Shown: in pieces, positions 63,088 through 64,000 of the stretch
Position numbering within the stretch: position 1 is the first letter of the stretch
Layout: each line of letters starts with the position of its first letter
From: Thermomonas sp.
GTDB taxonomy: Bacteria > Pseudomonadota > Gammaproteobacteria > Xanthomonadales > Xanthomonadaceae
Assembly: GCA_016720345.1 (NCBI GenBank)
Contig: JADKKV010000001.1
Coordinates: 299,433-363,432, forward strand
Reading direction: 5' to 3'
DNA: 64,000 nucleotides
Made by a program: the position numbers and the translations under genes
The notes under the pieces: model-generated
What the model was told of the DNA's origin: nothing
Seen by the model: the letters and a program-made list of their open reading frames with translations, nothing else
Databases searched by the model: none

Positions 63088-64000
63088 TCAACCGGCAGGT
63101 GGATCGCGCGCGGGCCGCGCCTGCGCCGCCGGGCTGCGCGCGGTGACCTCGACCTTCGGCGCGCTCCAGGGCCCGGTGACCCGGTAGGTCTTGGCGCCGA
63201 GGCCCTGCAGCGGCTTGTCCAGCACCGCGTTGGCAACTGCACCGACCGCCGCACCGACCGGCCCACCGGCGAGCGCGCCGACCGCGGTCAGCAGGCCACC
63301 CGACTTCGGCAGCACGTCCACGGTCTGGTCGAAGCGCTGGCTGCGCAGGTCGGTGCTGCCGCGCACGTGGATGTCCGCGGCCGGGCCCCTGATCGTCAGG
63401 TCGTCGGTTCGCGCCACCCCCTGCGCCAGCCGCACCTCGCCGGTGATGCGGTCGAAGGCGAAGCCCTTGTCGAAGAAGTCGCGGAAATCGAGGGTCAGCC
63501 GGCGCGGCAGTTGCGCGATCCCGAGCAAGCCGAGCACGCGCCCGGCGCCGGGCTCGATCTCGAGCAGGCGGCCGTCGCGCGCGTCCACCTGCAGCCGTGC
63601 ATCCATCACCGTCGGGTCGAACGCCTCGGGCCCACCGCGCCAGTTCGCCTCCAGCCCGAGCTTGCCGCCAGCACCGGCAACCTGGCCGCCGAATCCAAGT
63701 CCGGCGAGCAGCGCGCCGATGTCGTCGCTGTCCACGTCCACCTTGACCTGCGTGCGCGCCGCGCCGCCGCGGCCCGACCAGGTGCCGCCGGCGGTGAGCC
63801 GCTGCCTGGCGCCGCGCGAGCTGAACTCGTCCATGCGCATGCCGCCGGCGACCGGCGTGCTGCGGAAGCGCGCGCTACCCAGCGCGGCGCTGCCGATCCG
63901 CAGGTCGTCCACTTCGAACAGCAGCGGCGGGATGTTGGCCGGATCGAATCCGCCCGCGGACGGCGGTGGTGCGGCGGAGGCAGCCTTCGCCGGCGCGCCG
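63088..64000 (-). CDS. yhdP: YhdP family AsmA-like protein, C-terminal part (5' end outside window)
   Basis: The frame is open to the window edge, so only the last 304 residues are seen. They show the AsmA-like C-terminal pattern: [44 protein letters not shown] split over about 63480-63560, [18 protein letters not shown] and a Gly-rich [19 protein letters not shown]. YhdP is a bridge-like protein that carries phospholipids to the outer membrane. Adjacency to tldD is conserved in gammaproteobacteria. Confidence 0.92.
   Translation of the reverse strand, partial: GAPAKAASAAPPPSAGGFDPANIPPLLFEVDDLRIGSAALGSARFRSTPVAGGMRMDEFSSRGARQRLTAGGTWSGRGGAARTQVKVDVDSDDIGALLAGLGFGGQVAGAGGKLGLEANWRGGPEAFDPTVMDARLQVDARDGRLLEIEPGAGRVLGLLGIAQLPRRLTLDFRDFFDKGFAFDRITGEVRLAQGVARTDDLTIRGPAADIHVRGSTDLRSQRFDQTVDVLPKSGGLLTAVGALAGGPVGAAVGAVANAVLDKPLQGLGAKTYRVTGPWSAPKVEVTARSPAAQARPARDPPAG

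Overview
The window is about 64 kb of very GC-rich, densely coding bacterial DNA. The block rpsB-tsf-pyrH-frr-uppS-cdsA-dxr-rseP-bamA-lpxD-fabZ-lpxA-lpxB-rnhB-dnaE-accA, the flanking map-glnD-dapD-dapE block and the protein sequences point to a gammaproteobacterium of the Xanthomonadaceae/Lysobacteraceae (Lysobacter, Luteimonas, Thermomonas or a relative; the genus cannot be fixed from sequence alone). No tRNA, rRNA, CRISPR array, prophage or complete insertion sequence was seen. No gene-free stretch exceeds 300 bases; the longest (29330-29581 and 14497-14739) hold a ribosomal-protein leader and a set of hairpins.

Region 1 (1-13 kb) is an oxygen-limitation island: the end of a cation P-type ATPase, a short-chain dehydrogenase, a tandem universal stress protein, an Fe-S FNR/ANR regulator and the complete cbb3 oxidase operon ccoNOQP plus assembly genes ccoGHIS and a DsbD_2/TauE-like membrane protein. 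Three FNR-type boxes lie upstream of the dehydrogenase, the stress protein and ccoN. The one at ccoN has class II activator geometry relative to a good -10 box.

Region 2 (13-29 kb) holds a VOC protein, a CHAD protein coupled to a 50-residue membrane peptide, parC, tpm, asnB, a methionine gamma-lyase with a divergent Lrp-type regulator, and the minus-strand series map-glnD-dapD-(S15-type hydrolase)-arsC-like-dapE. In front of asnB is what looks like a complete ribosome-mediated attenuator. A 21-residue leader peptide has three consecutive Asn codons, and mutually exclusive 1:2, 2:3 and 3:4 pairings can be drawn, ending in a 12-bp intrinsic terminator. This is the strongest candidate for an undescribed system in the window.

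Region 3 (29-52 kb) is the translation, isoprenoid, phospholipid, outer-membrane and lipid A super-cluster. It is interrupted by a cation diffusion facilitator (between pyrH and frr) and a minus-strand STAS plus SpoIIE-phosphatase/kinase partner-switching pair (between dnaE and accA).

Region 4 (52-64 kb) has tilS, xseB, ispA, a CHASE2 protein coupled to an SH3/M48 protease, two DUF4870 membrane proteins, pmbA(tldE), darP(yjgA), tldD and the end of yhdP. ispA carries an in-frame REP-like palindrome that adds about 30 residues to the enzyme. A 29-G homopolymer and clustered single-base indels in tldD suggest local sequence-quality problems at 59.5-62.3 kb.

At least seven start codons in the window sit 6-7 nt behind a TANNNT-like -10 box. 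This suggests that leaderless transcripts are common for housekeeping genes here. GTAGGAGCG-type REP palindromes lie at 22.55 and 30.47 kb.
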